Origin: Bog-1181 sp964565765 | Lineage (GTDB): Bacteria; Oederibacteriota; PGYV01; Palsa-1178 | NCBI GenBank assembly: GCA_964565765.1 | Contig: CAZMGF010000009.1 | Coordinates: forward strand, 1-64,000 | Length of the DNA stretch: 64,000 bases | Direction of reading: 5' to 3' | Notes under the pieces: model-generated | What the model was told of the DNA's origin: nothing | Databases searched by the model: none | The model's input: the letters and a program-made list of their open reading frames with translations, nothing else | Made by a program: the position numbers and the translations under genes | In this document: in pieces, positions 17,690 through 26,324 of the stretch | How the letters are laid out: each line of letters begins with the position of its first letter | Position numbering within the stretch: the stretch's first letter is position 1

Positions 17690-18923
17690 CCTGTGGTTTT
17701 TTACAGCTGAATCCCTCCTGTTAATCGTTTTCGTGTTTTTTGTCGCGGTAAAAAACGACGCAAAACGGGGGCTGATTGCCGGGCTCATAGCTGTAAAAGG
17801 GGTGATTTTATGGGTGGTTGTGTCAAAGAATTTTGACCTTTCACCCGCTTTGTGGGCGTATTTAATTATTTTCGCAGCCGCACTCGGAATAATAACGGCG
17901 CTCTCAGGGCCGGCCGCACCATGGAAGGGGGCAAAGGGATTTATTGTATTGTGCCTGGCAATGATATTTCTTGCACTGTTTTCGGCGGGCTGCGGGAAAA
18001 ACAGCTCGTCAATGCCGGAAATTGCCGGAGAATACAAACTTGATTTTGTGCCGTCAAAAATAGCCATGCAGTCAAACGATGAAATTTTTGTAGGAGCCGA
18101 AAGGGGCAGGGCCGTATATATATTTGACACGGATAACTTTAATAAAAAATCATCGATTGCCGCCGGGTATATGCCGGTGGATATGGTTTTTTATCTTGAT
18201 AAATTATTTACGGCCAACAAAGCGTCAAATACCATTACCATGCACGACATGCTCAACGGGAAGAGCACGCAGGTTCCATGTGGCGGCGAGTCTCCGAGTG
18301 CCATCGCCGTCAACGGGGCCAGAGGGGTGCTTTACGTTGCCAATACAGGGTCATCCAGCGTTTCGGTCATAGATATAAAAGCTGAGGAACCTTCGGTAAA
18401 AAAAATAATGCAGGTGGGCAAATGGCCCTCCGACCTTTATCTTTCACCTGACAACCGTTACCTGTATGTATGCTGCAAATATACCAATACTGTCCAGATA
18501 ATTGACGCTGAAAAAGAAGAACCGGTCTTTACGCGCATTGACACTGGAATTTCGCCGTCGCAGTTTGTGCCGATTTCCGGGCGCGACATAGCAATCATAA
18601 ATGAATGGGAATATGTTTATAACCACCAGAGTTCGATAATAATTTTTGACAGGATACATTACTCCATGGAATACGACATTATGGTGGACGGCGGAATATT
18701 TGACGCGGCCCTTTCAGGGTCAAAAAGGTACCTGTACATCTCGGTGCCTTTAAAGGATAAAATAATATTTGTCGATATAAAAAAAAGGGAGACAGCTTTT
18801 GAACTGCGTTTCAAGGACTACCTCCCCAAATGGGTGTGCGTCTCAAAGGACGGAAAATGGCTCTATGCCGCCTGCCAGCAATCGGAGAAAATAGTAAAAA
18901 TAGCGGTGAACTCCCTGCGATGA
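17682..18923 (+). CDS. Membrane domain fused to a YVTN-type beta-propeller
   Basis: 413 residues. Residues 1-110 hold about four membrane helices; the pattern around DAKRGLIAGLIAVKGVILW and the following Ser-Pro-Ala-Leu...Ile-Thr-Ala-Leu helix resembles the small NuoK/MnhC/HyfE subunits. At about 90-106 comes a hydrophobic run ending in LFSAGCGKNSS, which looks like a weak lipobox. From about 115 to the end is a seven-bladed-type beta-propeller with surface repeats such as GVLYVANTGSSSVSVIDI and NRYLYVCCKYTNTVQIID. The propeller is expected outside the cytoplasm. The fusion is in a single frame with overlaps on both sides (eight and four bases), so it is translated within the cluster. Function unknown. 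Confidence 0.7.
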   Translation: MTDLWFFTAESLLLIVFVFFVAVKNDAKRGLIAGLIAVKGVILWVVVSKNFDLSPALWAYLIIFAAALGIITALSGPAAPWKGAKGFIVLCLAMIFLALFSAGCGKNSSSMPEIAGEYKLDFVPSKIAMQSNDEIFVGAERGRAVYIFDTDNFNKKSSIAAGYMPVDMVFYLDKLFTANKASNTITMHDMLNGKSTQVPCGGESPSAIAVNGARGVLYVANTGSSSVSVIDIKAEEPSVKKIMQVGKWPSDLYLSPDNRYLYVCCKYTNTVQIIDAEKEEPVFTRIDTGISPSQFVPISGRDIAIINEWEYVYNHQSSIIIFDRIHYSMEYDIMVDGGIFDAALSGSKRYLYISVPLKDKIIFVDIKKRETAFELRFKDYLPKWVCVSKDGKWLYAACQQSEKIVKIAVNSLR

Positions 18924-20197
18924 ATATAGAAAAAATAATAGTATGGCTGCCGGCCGCCCTTCTGTGCTGCGCATCGGTAATATTCACGGCGCTTTATGTA
19001 CTGGCGCCGAAAGCGGAAAGGATGAAAAAGTTCATTTTTGCGTTTGTGTGCGCTTTATCTGCATTGGCGGCATTTTTCCTTTATCTCTACACAAAAAACC
19101 GGCTTTCCTGCGCCGCGGGAATATTTCCCGCAAGGCACGCGCTTGCATTCGCAGTGATATTTCTTATAACGGCGCCGCTGGGCGCGGGTGAATATCCCGA
19201 CAGGTTGTTTTATTTTCCGGCGGCCTCCATGCTTTTTATCGCGGTGCTCGGCTATATATCCGGGGATCCCGCCACAGCAGCTCTGCTGATCTGCCTTTCA
19301 GGGGTGCTTCTGATGGTGTTTTCAGGCAGGGATTCTTTGGACAAAAATGGCCCGGAGGCCGCGCCGGTTGCTTTTATATTTTTTTTCTTCCTTGCGTCTT
19401 TTATATTCCTTGAATTTTACTTCTCGTCAGGCCCGGGAACGGCGAAAACCATGGCATATACGGGCTTTCTGGCCGCGCTTGTTATTTCATCCCCGTCTGC
19501 TTTTTACACCCTGCAAAAAAAGGAGCCCGCCTCTTTTCCGGTGAAATACGCCCCTTCCAGATTAATTCTTCAGGCCGCCGCGTCAGGGGTACAGATAGTT
19601 CTTTTCGCGGGTTTAATGGCGGCGGCCCCGTTTTCACGGCTTTATATGACGCTGTTGTCCGGCGCCCTTCTGGGGATGGCAATGTTCAAGTCAATTACAG
19701 AAGAAACATACCCGGCATACGCGTCCAGAGATTCGGTGAATATAATATACCTTGCGCTTTTATATTTCTCCTGCGCCCCGGCCTTAAACGGCGTCACGGC
19801 AGTTGCCGCCTGCGGAGTGTTGCTTTCCGCGGCTTCTTCGGGTGAAATGATCCGCTCCAACAGCGAGGGGCTTTCTGTTACAGCCTTCAGGCTTTCCCCG
19901 GCAAAAGTAAAAAACAGTTTTGCCGGGCTGCTGGCGCAGATAATAACACTTGCGGCGGAGATTACGCTTATAATTGCCGTCAAAAACAGCGTTGCCGGGA
20001 ATCCGGCTGTTCAGGCCGCGGCGCTGATAAGCCTGCTGCTTTATCTTCCGGCGCTGTTAAACAGGCTCTTTGGCGCTGCTTCCGCGGCCTTAAGGTTTAT
20101 TAAAGTTGACACCCTGAATAAATTAAGTTTTAATGATAGCGCGTTAAAACTTGTCCTATACGGGGCCCTGTCCGCGGCCCTTTTTTACAGGTGGTAA
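18920..20197 (+). CDS. Polytopic membrane protein, possibly a divergent NuoN/MnhD-type subunit
   Basis: 425 residues from the ATG at 18920, which overlaps the previous stop as ATGA. About 12 to 13 membrane helices. No clear family signature. The segment around residues 238-280, with a Gly-Ala-Leu-Leu-Gly-Met-Ala helix followed by AYASRDSVNIIYLALLYF, lines up in pattern with the R-L-L-A-Y-S-S-x-x-N-x-G-x-x-L-L-G-L part of antiporter-like subunits (MnhD, HyfB, NuoN), but the helix Lys and Glu residues needed for proton pumping are not obvious. Best described as a membrane protein of unknown function with possible antiporter ancestry. Confidence 0.6.
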   Translation: MNIEKIIVWLPAALLCCASVIFTALYVLAPKAERMKKFIFAFVCALSALAAFFLYLYTKNRLSCAAGIFPARHALAFAVIFLITAPLGAGEYPDRLFYFPAASMLFIAVLGYISGDPATAALLICLSGVLLMVFSGRDSLDKNGPEAAPVAFIFFFFLASFIFLEFYFSSGPGTAKTMAYTGFLAALVISSPSAFYTLQKKEPASFPVKYAPSRLILQAAASGVQIVLFAGLMAAAPFSRLYMTLLSGALLGMAMFKSITEETYPAYASRDSVNIIYLALLYFSCAPALNGVTAVAACGVLLSAASSGEMIRSNSEGLSVTAFRLSPAKVKNSFAGLLAQIITLAAEITLIIAVKNSVAGNPAVQAAALISLLLYLPALLNRLFGAASAALRFIKVDTLNKLSFNDSALKLVLYGALSAALFYRW

Positions 20198-20198
20198 A

Positions 20199-20360
20199 AT
20201 GTCCCTGAAGATAAAAACCCTGATATACCTCGCGTGTATAGCAGGCATAACAGTTACTGCCTTTGTTTTTGCCCCTTTTTCTTTTACTTCGATTTTTATG
20301 GCGGCTGCTTTCGTGCTCAATCTGCTTCTTTTTGCCGACAACTTTAAAAGGGATAAATAA
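20199..20360 (+). CDS. Small membrane protein, 53 residues
   Basis: Short gene starting one base after the preceding stop and ending four bases before the next start. Two hydrophobic helices (about 7-25 and 29-46) flanked by Lys-rich ends. It is supported by its tight fit in the cluster and a coding-like composition rather than by homology. In Mrp-type clusters a small two- to three-helix subunit (MnhF size) sits near this place, which is suggestive only. Confidence 0.5.
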   Translation: MSLKIKTLIYLACIAGITVTAFVFAPFSFTSIFMAAAFVLNLLLFADNFKRDK

Positions 20361-20364
20361 TAAG

Positions 20365-21018
20365 ATGGATGACGCGCTTACGTTCATTGTACCGGCGGCC
20401 TTTTTTTTTATTCTGAACCGCGGCAATCCCGGACTGAAAAAATTCCCTTCAAGGAACCCGGCAATTATATCGGCCCTTTTTATTATCCTGTCCGCTGCGG
20501 CGCTTGTGCTAAAATACAGCGCGCCAGGACAGCTTGTGTGGTTTTTTCCGGCGGCATGGCTCCTGATCCTGACATCATTTAATTTTTCCGCCGGCTTGAA
20601 CCGGCCCGGGTTCTACTTTTATGAGCTCCTTTTCATGGCTGTTATAGCCTCTTTTCTTATGCTTACACCCGGCCCGCTGACACCCTACATTTTTTTTATA
20701 AGCTTTTTTATTTTTTTGCTGCTGGCATCTCCGGCATATAATAATTTTTTAAATGAAGCAGGCTTCTATCCGTCATTTTTATTCATGATATTTTCACTTT
20801 TTTTTGTTAAATTATTCATTCTCGGGGCGCTTCCTCCCTGGATATCCGCCCCTGCGGCCTCGCTTTGCGCTGTTTTTATATGCGTGCGTAAATCAGAAAC
20901 CATTGAATATTACTCGGAGGAAAAAAATCTCATTCCGGCAGCCGCAATATTATATACCGCCCTTATAATACAGTGTTTTCTGGCCGCCATTCTTAAAAAT
21001 CCGTTTTTTGCGGGTTAA
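20365..21018 (+). CDS. Unassigned membrane protein, about seven helices
   Basis: 217 residues from the ATG at 20365; the frame is open further upstream but that part overlaps the small gene before it. About seven membrane helices, rich in Phe, ending in a hydrophobic stretch. No recognised motif. Last gene of the five-gene membrane cluster; after it a new promoter starts the glycosidase transcript. Confidence 0.55.
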   Translation: MDDALTFIVPAAFFFILNRGNPGLKKFPSRNPAIISALFIILSAAALVLKYSAPGQLVWFFPAAWLLILTSFNFSAGLNRPGFYFYELLFMAVIASFLMLTPGPLTPYIFFISFFIFLLLASPAYNNFLNEAGFYPSFLFMIFSLFFVKLFILGALPPWISAPAASLCAVFICVRKSETIEYYSEEKNLIPAAAILYTALIIQCFLAAILKNPFFAG

Positions 21019-21031
21019 AAATTCCGGCGGG

Positions 21032-21059
21032 TTGCGCCGTGGATATTTTGTGTTATAAT
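21032..21059 (+). promoter_or_regulatory. Sigma-70-type promoter with extended -10
   Basis: TTGCGC at 21032-21037 and TATAAT at 21054-21059 with 16 bp between; TGT directly before TATAAT makes an extended -10. The glycosidase start is 20 bases downstream. Confidence 0.65.
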
Positions 21060-21078
21060 ACTAAAAAGGCAGGTAGAG

Positions 21079-24000
21079 ATGAAAAAAACACTTATCCTTT
21101 CGGCTGTAATGCTGCTCACGGCTGTTTTATACGGCGCCAATGTAACTGTTGACAACACAACCCCGCTTCACCCGTACCAGCGCGACGCAGCGTTCGGAAT
21201 AAATTTTCTGGGCGAGTGGTGGGACTATTCCCTTTATAACGCCAATATTTACCGCTTTCAGGAGGCGGGAACAAGATTTCTGCGTTTTCCGGGCGGGTCA
21301 AATTCAAATGAATATCACTGGAACGGCAACGGCGCGTACGATGCCAATAAGATCTGGAACAATAACGGCAGCCCTGACGTTACAACATTTTCCAGGGGAT
21401 TTTATAACCTGGCGGCCCACAGGGGCTCACTTTCGGCGGGTTACGGAAAATGGGCCATGGTAACCGACGGGGACATGACCACCAGCTGGATGTCATACCC
21501 GGATGACCCGTTTGAGCAGTGGATATACCTTGATGTGGAAACATCATCAAGCGCGGCAGTGCCATTTACAAGCGTGGTGATAGACTGGGCGACTCCGTAC
21601 GCCACGCAGTTCAAAGTGCAATACAGCAGCGGCAACTGGAACGGACTTGGGCAGTGGATGTACAATGATACGGCATGGACGGACACCTCGGCGGGCGTGG
21701 TTGCCGGCACAGGCGGCGAAACAACCGTAAATTTTAATTCAGTAACGGCAAAATATGTAAGGATACTCATGCTTTCATCTTCGGATGTTCACAACCAGTA
21801 CGCCATAAATGAAATCAGGGTTTATAACGGAACAACGCAGATAACAAAAAACGAGGCTGATGTGGGGCAGACTCCGTCGGTTTCCTCATCCGTGGCGCTC
21901 GGGGATAATTTTCAGAATGCGGATACAATGGATTTTGAGGAATTCATGAGCGCCTGCAGGTCGATGACGCCGACCGCAATACCGCTTATCACAATAAATT
22001 TCTATACAGGGACAACGCAGGAAGCCGCAGACTGGGTTTATTACGCGAACATAAACAAAGGGTATAATATAAAACACTGGGAAATAGGGAACGAAAACGC
22101 CGGCACATGGGAAGCGGGAGGGCCCTCTCTGCCCGAGGCATATGCCAGGCGGTACATACTTTTTTATGACGCGATGCTTGCGGTGGATCCTACAATAAAT
22201 GTTGTGCCGCAGTTTAATTCTATTACTGATCCGTGCAACGTCACCATGAACGCTTCAAACAATCCTGCCGGAAATGATTATTATATAGATACATTTCTCA
22301 AATATATGGCCAACAACGGCAGAAGCGATATTCTCGCGAATTTAAAGGGGATATCGGTTCACAAATATCCCACATATGAGCCGGCAACCGAGTCCGTGGC
22401 GCTGGGCCAGGTGGACCTGTGGAACTCGGACCTCCCGCTTTTAAAAAGCTGGGTCAATAACCGCTGCAGCAACCCTTCCCAGGTAAAAACATACCTGACT
22501 GAATGCAACGACGGTATTGACAGCGGATTTACCAACCATTTTTACAATTCCCTTTTTGTTACGGCCTTCTTCCTTAACTACCTGAGAAACGGCGGGGATT
22601 ACGCCTCGTTTTTTGTGACCTTCGGGACTCCGGGCCCCGGGCAGAACGACAAGACTATTTTTTCCGACTTCGGCTACCTTGAAGGGGGCGGGCTTGGCGG
22701 CGCGCTTGCTTCAAAAATGTACCAGCCACGGTCATCTTTTTACGCCCTTGATATGCTTTACAATGATTTTTCCGCGGCGGATTCCTTCGGCAACACGCTT
22801 TTAACCGCTTCTTCCGACAACACGGCCCTTAAGGTTTACGCGGACAGGAGAGGGGACAGGAAACTGACAATTGCACTTATTAATACCGACAACACAAATA
22901 CAATAACCGCGAATATTTCCATTAACGGGTTCACCCCCCTTGGATCGGCCGACTTTGTGTCATATGATACCGGCGACTACAACTGGGTGGCGAACGGCGC
23001 GCAGTCATACGCCTCGCCGGATAATCCGCCGGAGCATTCGCAGCTTACCGGGGTGTCGGCGAATTTTTCATATAACATTGAGCCCTATTCAATAAAAATG
23101 ATAACCATGTATGACGCTTCACAGGCCACGCTTGTGCCTTCAGCTACGCCTACTATGCTTCCAACGGCCACAATTTCACCAACCCCGCTGCCGAACGGCG
23201 GAGTGCTTGTTGACGACTGCGAGCATGCCGGTGTGCGCAATTACTGGGGCGGGACATGGTCCATATACGGCGATGGAATCTCAAGTTATCCATCAGTATT
23301 AAATTCCATGACATGCAACGGGCTCGGCGCCGCCGGGTCAAACTGCCACGTGGATATAACCGGCACCGTAGCCGCGAACAGCTGGGGTTTCGGGGTAAAC
23401 TGCCCCCTTAATCCTTCCTGGACCGGTACTGATATATCCATGTACGACGGCGTATTTTTCTATTACAGGGGGGATGGGGCGGCAGCCAGGCTCGCGTTTG
23501 TCCAGACCGACATGCCTGATTCAAATTATGGGGCCAATATTCCCGACACTACCGGATGGGTATATTACACAATACCTTTTTCATCGCTGACTCACGCTTC
23601 ATGGGGGGCGCAGACAGGGACCTGGACCGCGAAAAATATCGAAGCCATTCAGTTCCAGCCTGCGGGAGCCCCTTCGGGAAGCAGCGCATACAGGGAGCTT
23701 GATGCTGATTATGTCGGATTCTATAAAAATACGCCGACTTCCACACAGACACCGACCGCGACTATTTTTTCAACCGGGACAATTACCCCAACGGCCACAA
23801 TGACCCCTGCCGTGACCGCGACTTCAACAGCTGTCGTTTCCGCGGCGTCCAGCAACCTGGACAACGTTTATGTATATCCCGCCTATTTTAACCAGTCCCT
23901 GGGAAATAGTTCCATTTGTTTTTACAGGCTCACGAACCACGCCAGGCTCGCTATATATAACCTGAAAGGGGAACTGGTCTATGCAGATACAAGCACGGAC

Positions 24001-24129
24001 ACATCGGGAACGCTGTGTGTTCAAATTGCCGGGCAGAGAAAATATTTGTCCCTTGCGTCGGGAATATACATATATGTTGTGTCCAATGAATCGCAGATGA
24101 AAAAAGGCAAAATAGCGATAATAAGATAA
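21079..24129 (+). CDS. Secreted multidomain glycoside hydrolase (clan A type) with F5/8C domain
   Basis: 1016 residues. Signal peptide at 1-20. A clan GH-A barrel begins at about 35 (FGINFLGEWW, FLRFPGGS) as in GH51/GH44/GH79-type enzymes; it seems interrupted at about 115-255 by an F5/8 type C (discoidin, CBM32-like) domain ending in INEIRVYNGT. The barrel resumes with W334-E-I-G-N-E339 (acid/base Glu) and TYLTE475CND (probable nucleophile). A beta-sandwich follows to about 675, then a Thr/Pro linker, a second binding-type domain (VLVDDCEHAG...WGGTWSIYGDG, CBM11/30-like, about 705-870), another linker, and a C-terminal sorting-type domain ending GIYIYVVSNESQMKKGKIAI. Likely hydrolyses plant or microbial polysaccharide outside the cell; exact substrate unknown. 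Transcribed from its own promoter. Confidence 0.82.
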   Translation: MKKTLILSAVMLLTAVLYGANVTVDNTTPLHPYQRDAAFGINFLGEWWDYSLYNANIYRFQEAGTRFLRFPGGSNSNEYHWNGNGAYDANKIWNNNGSPDVTTFSRGFYNLAAHRGSLSAGYGKWAMVTDGDMTTSWMSYPDDPFEQWIYLDVETSSSAAVPFTSVVIDWATPYATQFKVQYSSGNWNGLGQWMYNDTAWTDTSAGVVAGTGGETTVNFNSVTAKYVRILMLSSSDVHNQYAINEIRVYNGTTQITKNEADVGQTPSVSSSVALGDNFQNADTMDFEEFMSACRSMTPTAIPLITINFYTGTTQEAADWVYYANINKGYNIKHWEIGNENAGTWEAGGPSLPEAYARRYILFYDAMLAVDPTINVVPQFNSITDPCNVTMNASNNPAGNDYYIDTFLKYMANNGRSDILANLKGISVHKYPTYEPATESVALGQVDLWNSDLPLLKSWVNNRCSNPSQVKTYLTECNDGIDSGFTNHFYNSLFVTAFFLNYLRNGGDYASFFVTFGTPGPGQNDKTIFSDFGYLEGGGLGGALASKMYQPRSSFYALDMLYNDFSAADSFGNTLLTASSDNTALKVYADRRGDRKLTIALINTDNTNTITANISINGFTPLGSADFVSYDTGDYNWVANGAQSYASPDNPPEHSQLTGVSANFSYNIEPYSIKMITMYDASQATLVPSATPTMLPTATISPTPLPNGGVLVDDCEHAGVRNYWGGTWSIYGDGISSYPSVLNSMTCNGLGAAGSNCHVDITGTVAANSWGFGVNCPLNPSWTGTDISMYDGVFFYYRGDGAAARLAFVQTDMPDSNYGANIPDTTGWVYYTIPFSSLTHASWGAQTGTWTAKNIEAIQFQPAGAPSGSSAYRELDADYVGFYKNTPTSTQTPTATIFSTGTITPTATMTPAVTATSTAVVSAASSNLDNVYVYPAYFNQSLGNSSICFYRLTNHARLAIYNLKGELVYADTSTDTSGTLCVQIAGQRKYLSLASGIYIYVVSNESQMKKGKIAIIR

Positions 24130-24267
24130 AAATTAAAATTCAAAACTAAAAATTACAATTGAAAATACTGAAATAAAAGGCAGCCGTAAGGCCCTGTATG
24201 TAATTGTGTTTAATTTAAAAGATTGATAGTTGTAATTCTGGGTTTTGCATTTTGACTTTTTAATTTA
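24130..24267. repeat. AT-rich inverted-repeat element, copy 1 (MITE-like)
   Basis: About 138 bp with imperfect terminal inverted repeats of about 32-38 bases: the left arm ends in AAAAATTACAATT and the right arm starts AGTTGTAATTCTGGG, whose reverse complement matches the left arm of copy 2 (57804-57945) closely. No coding capacity. It begins at the glycosidase stop codon and ends just before the ribosome binding site of the STAS gene. Confidence 0.65.
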
Positions 24268-24287
24268 TTCAGGAGGTTAAGGGTGCG

Positions 24288-24662
24288 ATGGAAAATACCG
24301 CTTTATCTGTAAAACTGCTGTTTTCTGACGAGGACAATCTCATCAGGATACTTGTGTGCGAGGGGTACCTAAACCTTGAGACCTATAAAATACTCACAAA
24401 TGCCATGATGCGGCTCCTGGAAAACAGGTTTTACAGGATCGTTGTGGACCTTTCGGCCACGGAATATATAAGCTCCAGCGGATGGGGGGCCATTATCGGG
24501 AACATTGAAACAGTGCGCGCCGCCGGCGGAGATATACGGCTTGCAGCCATGACCCCGGAAGTAAAGTTTGTCTTTGAGGCGCTGGAGTTATCCAGCATAC
24601 TTAAATATTATGTGACGGTTGAGGGTGCGGTAAAGTCTTTTGACCGCAGCCGCAGCGACTAA
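24288..24662 (+). CDS. STAS domain protein (anti-sigma factor antagonist type)
   Basis: 124 residues, a single STAS domain. The core strand and loop VVDLSATEYISSSGWGAII holds the serine run S62-S64 where SpoIIAA-type proteins carry the phosphorylated Ser (usual D-S-S-G; the Asp is Ser here). Family knowledge: such proteins bind a serine kinase/anti-sigma factor and switch partner by phosphorylation. No kinase, phosphatase or sigma factor gene is nearby, so its partner is unknown. An AGGAGG ribosome binding site lies 11 bases before the ATG, directly behind the AT-rich repeat element. Confidence 0.85.
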   Translation: MENTALSVKLLFSDEDNLIRILVCEGYLNLETYKILTNAMMRLLENRFYRIVVDLSATEYISSSGWGAIIGNIETVRAAGGDIRLAAMTPEVKFVFEALELSSILKYYVTVEGAVKSFDRSRSD

Positions 24663-24688
24663 AACCGCAAAAAATATCTTATTAAAAC

Positions 24689-24717
24689 TTGATTTAAACC
24701 GTTATTAATCCTATATT
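24689..24717 (+). promoter_or_regulatory. Promoter with start site near the ATG
   Basis: TTGATT at 24689-24694 and TATATT at 24712-24717, spacing 17. The expected start site is 24723-24725, and the ATG of the following gene is at 24724, with no ribosome binding site, so the transcript may be leaderless. Confidence 0.5.
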
Positions 24718-24723
24718 ATACAT

Positions 24724-24951
24724 ATGGCTAAAAATACTTTAAGGAAATTATTTGTTCCCGCTCTCGCTATTTTCATTGTTTTGTTTTACAGCGCGGGGCT
24801 TTTAGGCTACATTGATCCCGGCACCGGAAGCTATATTTTTCAGGTTGCCGTGACACTGGCCGCGGGGGCCGTTTTTGCCGTGAAAGTATTCTGGAAAAAT
24901 ATTACCGGATTCTTTTCCGGGATATCAGGCAAAAAAAAGAAGGGGAAATAG
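24724..24951 (+). CDS. Small membrane protein with YIDPGTGSY motif
   Basis: 75 residues: an N-terminal helix (about 9-28), the motif YIDPGTGSYIFQ (about 29-40), a second helix to about 58 and a Lys-rich tail. From memory, small proteins with I-D-P-G-T-G-S are found beside sulfatase-like and methyltransferase genes in several phyla, exactly the company it keeps here. Function unknown; probably a membrane partner of the sulfatase-like protein two genes downstream. Confidence 0.75.
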   Translation: MAKNTLRKLFVPALAIFIVLFYSAGLLGYIDPGTGSYIFQVAVTLAAGAVFAVKVFWKNITGFFSGISGKKKKGK

Positions 24952-24958
24952 CGGTAAA

Positions 24959-26320
24959 ATGAATATTAATGGCGCGTCATACAGGGATCCTGCGGGTTTT
25001 GTTTATTCCGAAAACAATGAAATATTCCGGCAGGTCAATCCTGTTTACAGGGAAAACTATGATTTGCTTTTTTCCAGCGGGCTTTACTCGCAGCTTTCAG
25101 GCGAAAAACTTCTCATAAAGCATACCGAGTCCGAACCGCAGCAGGGAGCGTATAAAACGCTTAAGCCTTCAGGGATCCCATTTATTTCATACCCTTATGA
25201 GTGGTGCTTTGAACAGTTAAAAGCAGCCGCTCTTTTAACACTTGATATACAAAAAAAATCCATGGAAAAAGGCATGTCGCTGAAGGATGCCTCCGCATAT
25301 AATGTCCAGTTCATCGGGGCCTCTCCGGTTTTTATAGACACCCTGTCTTTTGAAAAATATTCTGCCGGCAGGCCATGGGCGGCTTACGGACAATTCTGTT
25401 CCCATTTTCTCGCGCCTTTAGCCCTTATGTCATATAAGGATTTCAGGCTGGGCAGGATGGCCGCGCAATACGCGGACGGAATACCGCTTGACCTTGCGTC
25501 AGGGCTGCTGCCATGGGCGTCATGGTTCAAACCGGGTATCATGGCGCACATACACCTGCACGCGGCGAGCCGGTCAAAATATGCCGGCGACAGCAGCGTT
25601 GATATCAAATCAATGAAAGTTTCCAGGTTCGGGATTTTCGCGCTGGTGGACTCCCTTTTTTCAGCGGTTTTAAGCCTGAAAGCTCCGGCGGCCCCGGCGC
25701 AATGGGACAATTATTATGAAGATAACAGTTATACGTCGGAAGCCCTTGAGGATAAAAAAAGGCTTGTTTTAGAGATGGCGGAAACGGCCGGGAAGCAGGC
25801 GGTTGCATGGGACCTCGGGGCAAATACGGGGCTCTTCTCGCGCATAGCCAGCAGTAAAGCCGGTTACATTGTTGCTTTTGACAATGATTACAATTCTGTC
25901 GTAAAAAACTACAGGCAGGCTGCGGCTGAGAAGGACGAAAAGATGCTTCCGCTTTATTTTGACCTTGCAAATCCGTCGCCTTCAATAGGCTGGGAGAACG
26001 GGGAAAGAATGACAATTGCACAGCGCGGGCCCGCAGGATGTGTGCTTGCGCTTGCGTTAATACACCATCTGGCTATAACCTGCAACCTGCCCATGGAGAG
26101 GCTGGCCTCTTTTTTCGGGGCAACCGCGAAAAATCTTATCATTGAGTTTGTTCCAAAGGATGACCCGCAGGTAAAAAGGCTGCTTCATTCAAGGGAGGAT
26201 ATTTTTAACGGATACAATGAACCGGGTTTTATAAAAGCTTTTGAGGAAAAATTTGAAATAATCCGAAAAGATAAGATAGCCGGCAGCAACAGGGTTGTTT
26301 ATCTCATGAAAGGGAAGTGA
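24959..26320 (+). CDS. Class I SAM-dependent methyltransferase with extra N-terminal domain
   Basis: 453 residues. The C-terminal half is a Rossmann methyltransferase with motif I DLGANTGLFS (285-294) and acidic residue in FDND after the second strand. The N-terminal half (about 1-250) is not a methyltransferase: GMSLKDASAYNVQF and GASPVFIDTLSFE are typical of a family of long methyltransferases found with sulfatase genes; the acid pattern Lys-Asp-Ala-Ser...Asn-Val-Gln...Asp recalls a kinase-like nucleotide-binding loop. Start ATG seven bases after the preceding stop. Likely modifies a lipid-linked or surface glycan together with its neighbours; the acceptor is not known. Confidence 0.82.
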   Translation: MNINGASYRDPAGFVYSENNEIFRQVNPVYRENYDLLFSSGLYSQLSGEKLLIKHTESEPQQGAYKTLKPSGIPFISYPYEWCFEQLKAAALLTLDIQKKSMEKGMSLKDASAYNVQFIGASPVFIDTLSFEKYSAGRPWAAYGQFCSHFLAPLALMSYKDFRLGRMAAQYADGIPLDLASGLLPWASWFKPGIMAHIHLHAASRSKYAGDSSVDIKSMKVSRFGIFALVDSLFSAVLSLKAPAAPAQWDNYYEDNSYTSEALEDKKRLVLEMAETAGKQAVAWDLGANTGLFSRIASSKAGYIVAFDNDYNSVVKNYRQAAAEKDEKMLPLYFDLANPSPSIGWENGERMTIAQRGPAGCVLALALIHHLAITCNLPMERLASFFGATAKNLIIEFVPKDDPQVKRLLHSREDIFNGYNEPGFIKAFEEKFEIIRKDKIAGSNRVVYLMKGK

Positions 26321-26324
26321 AATA

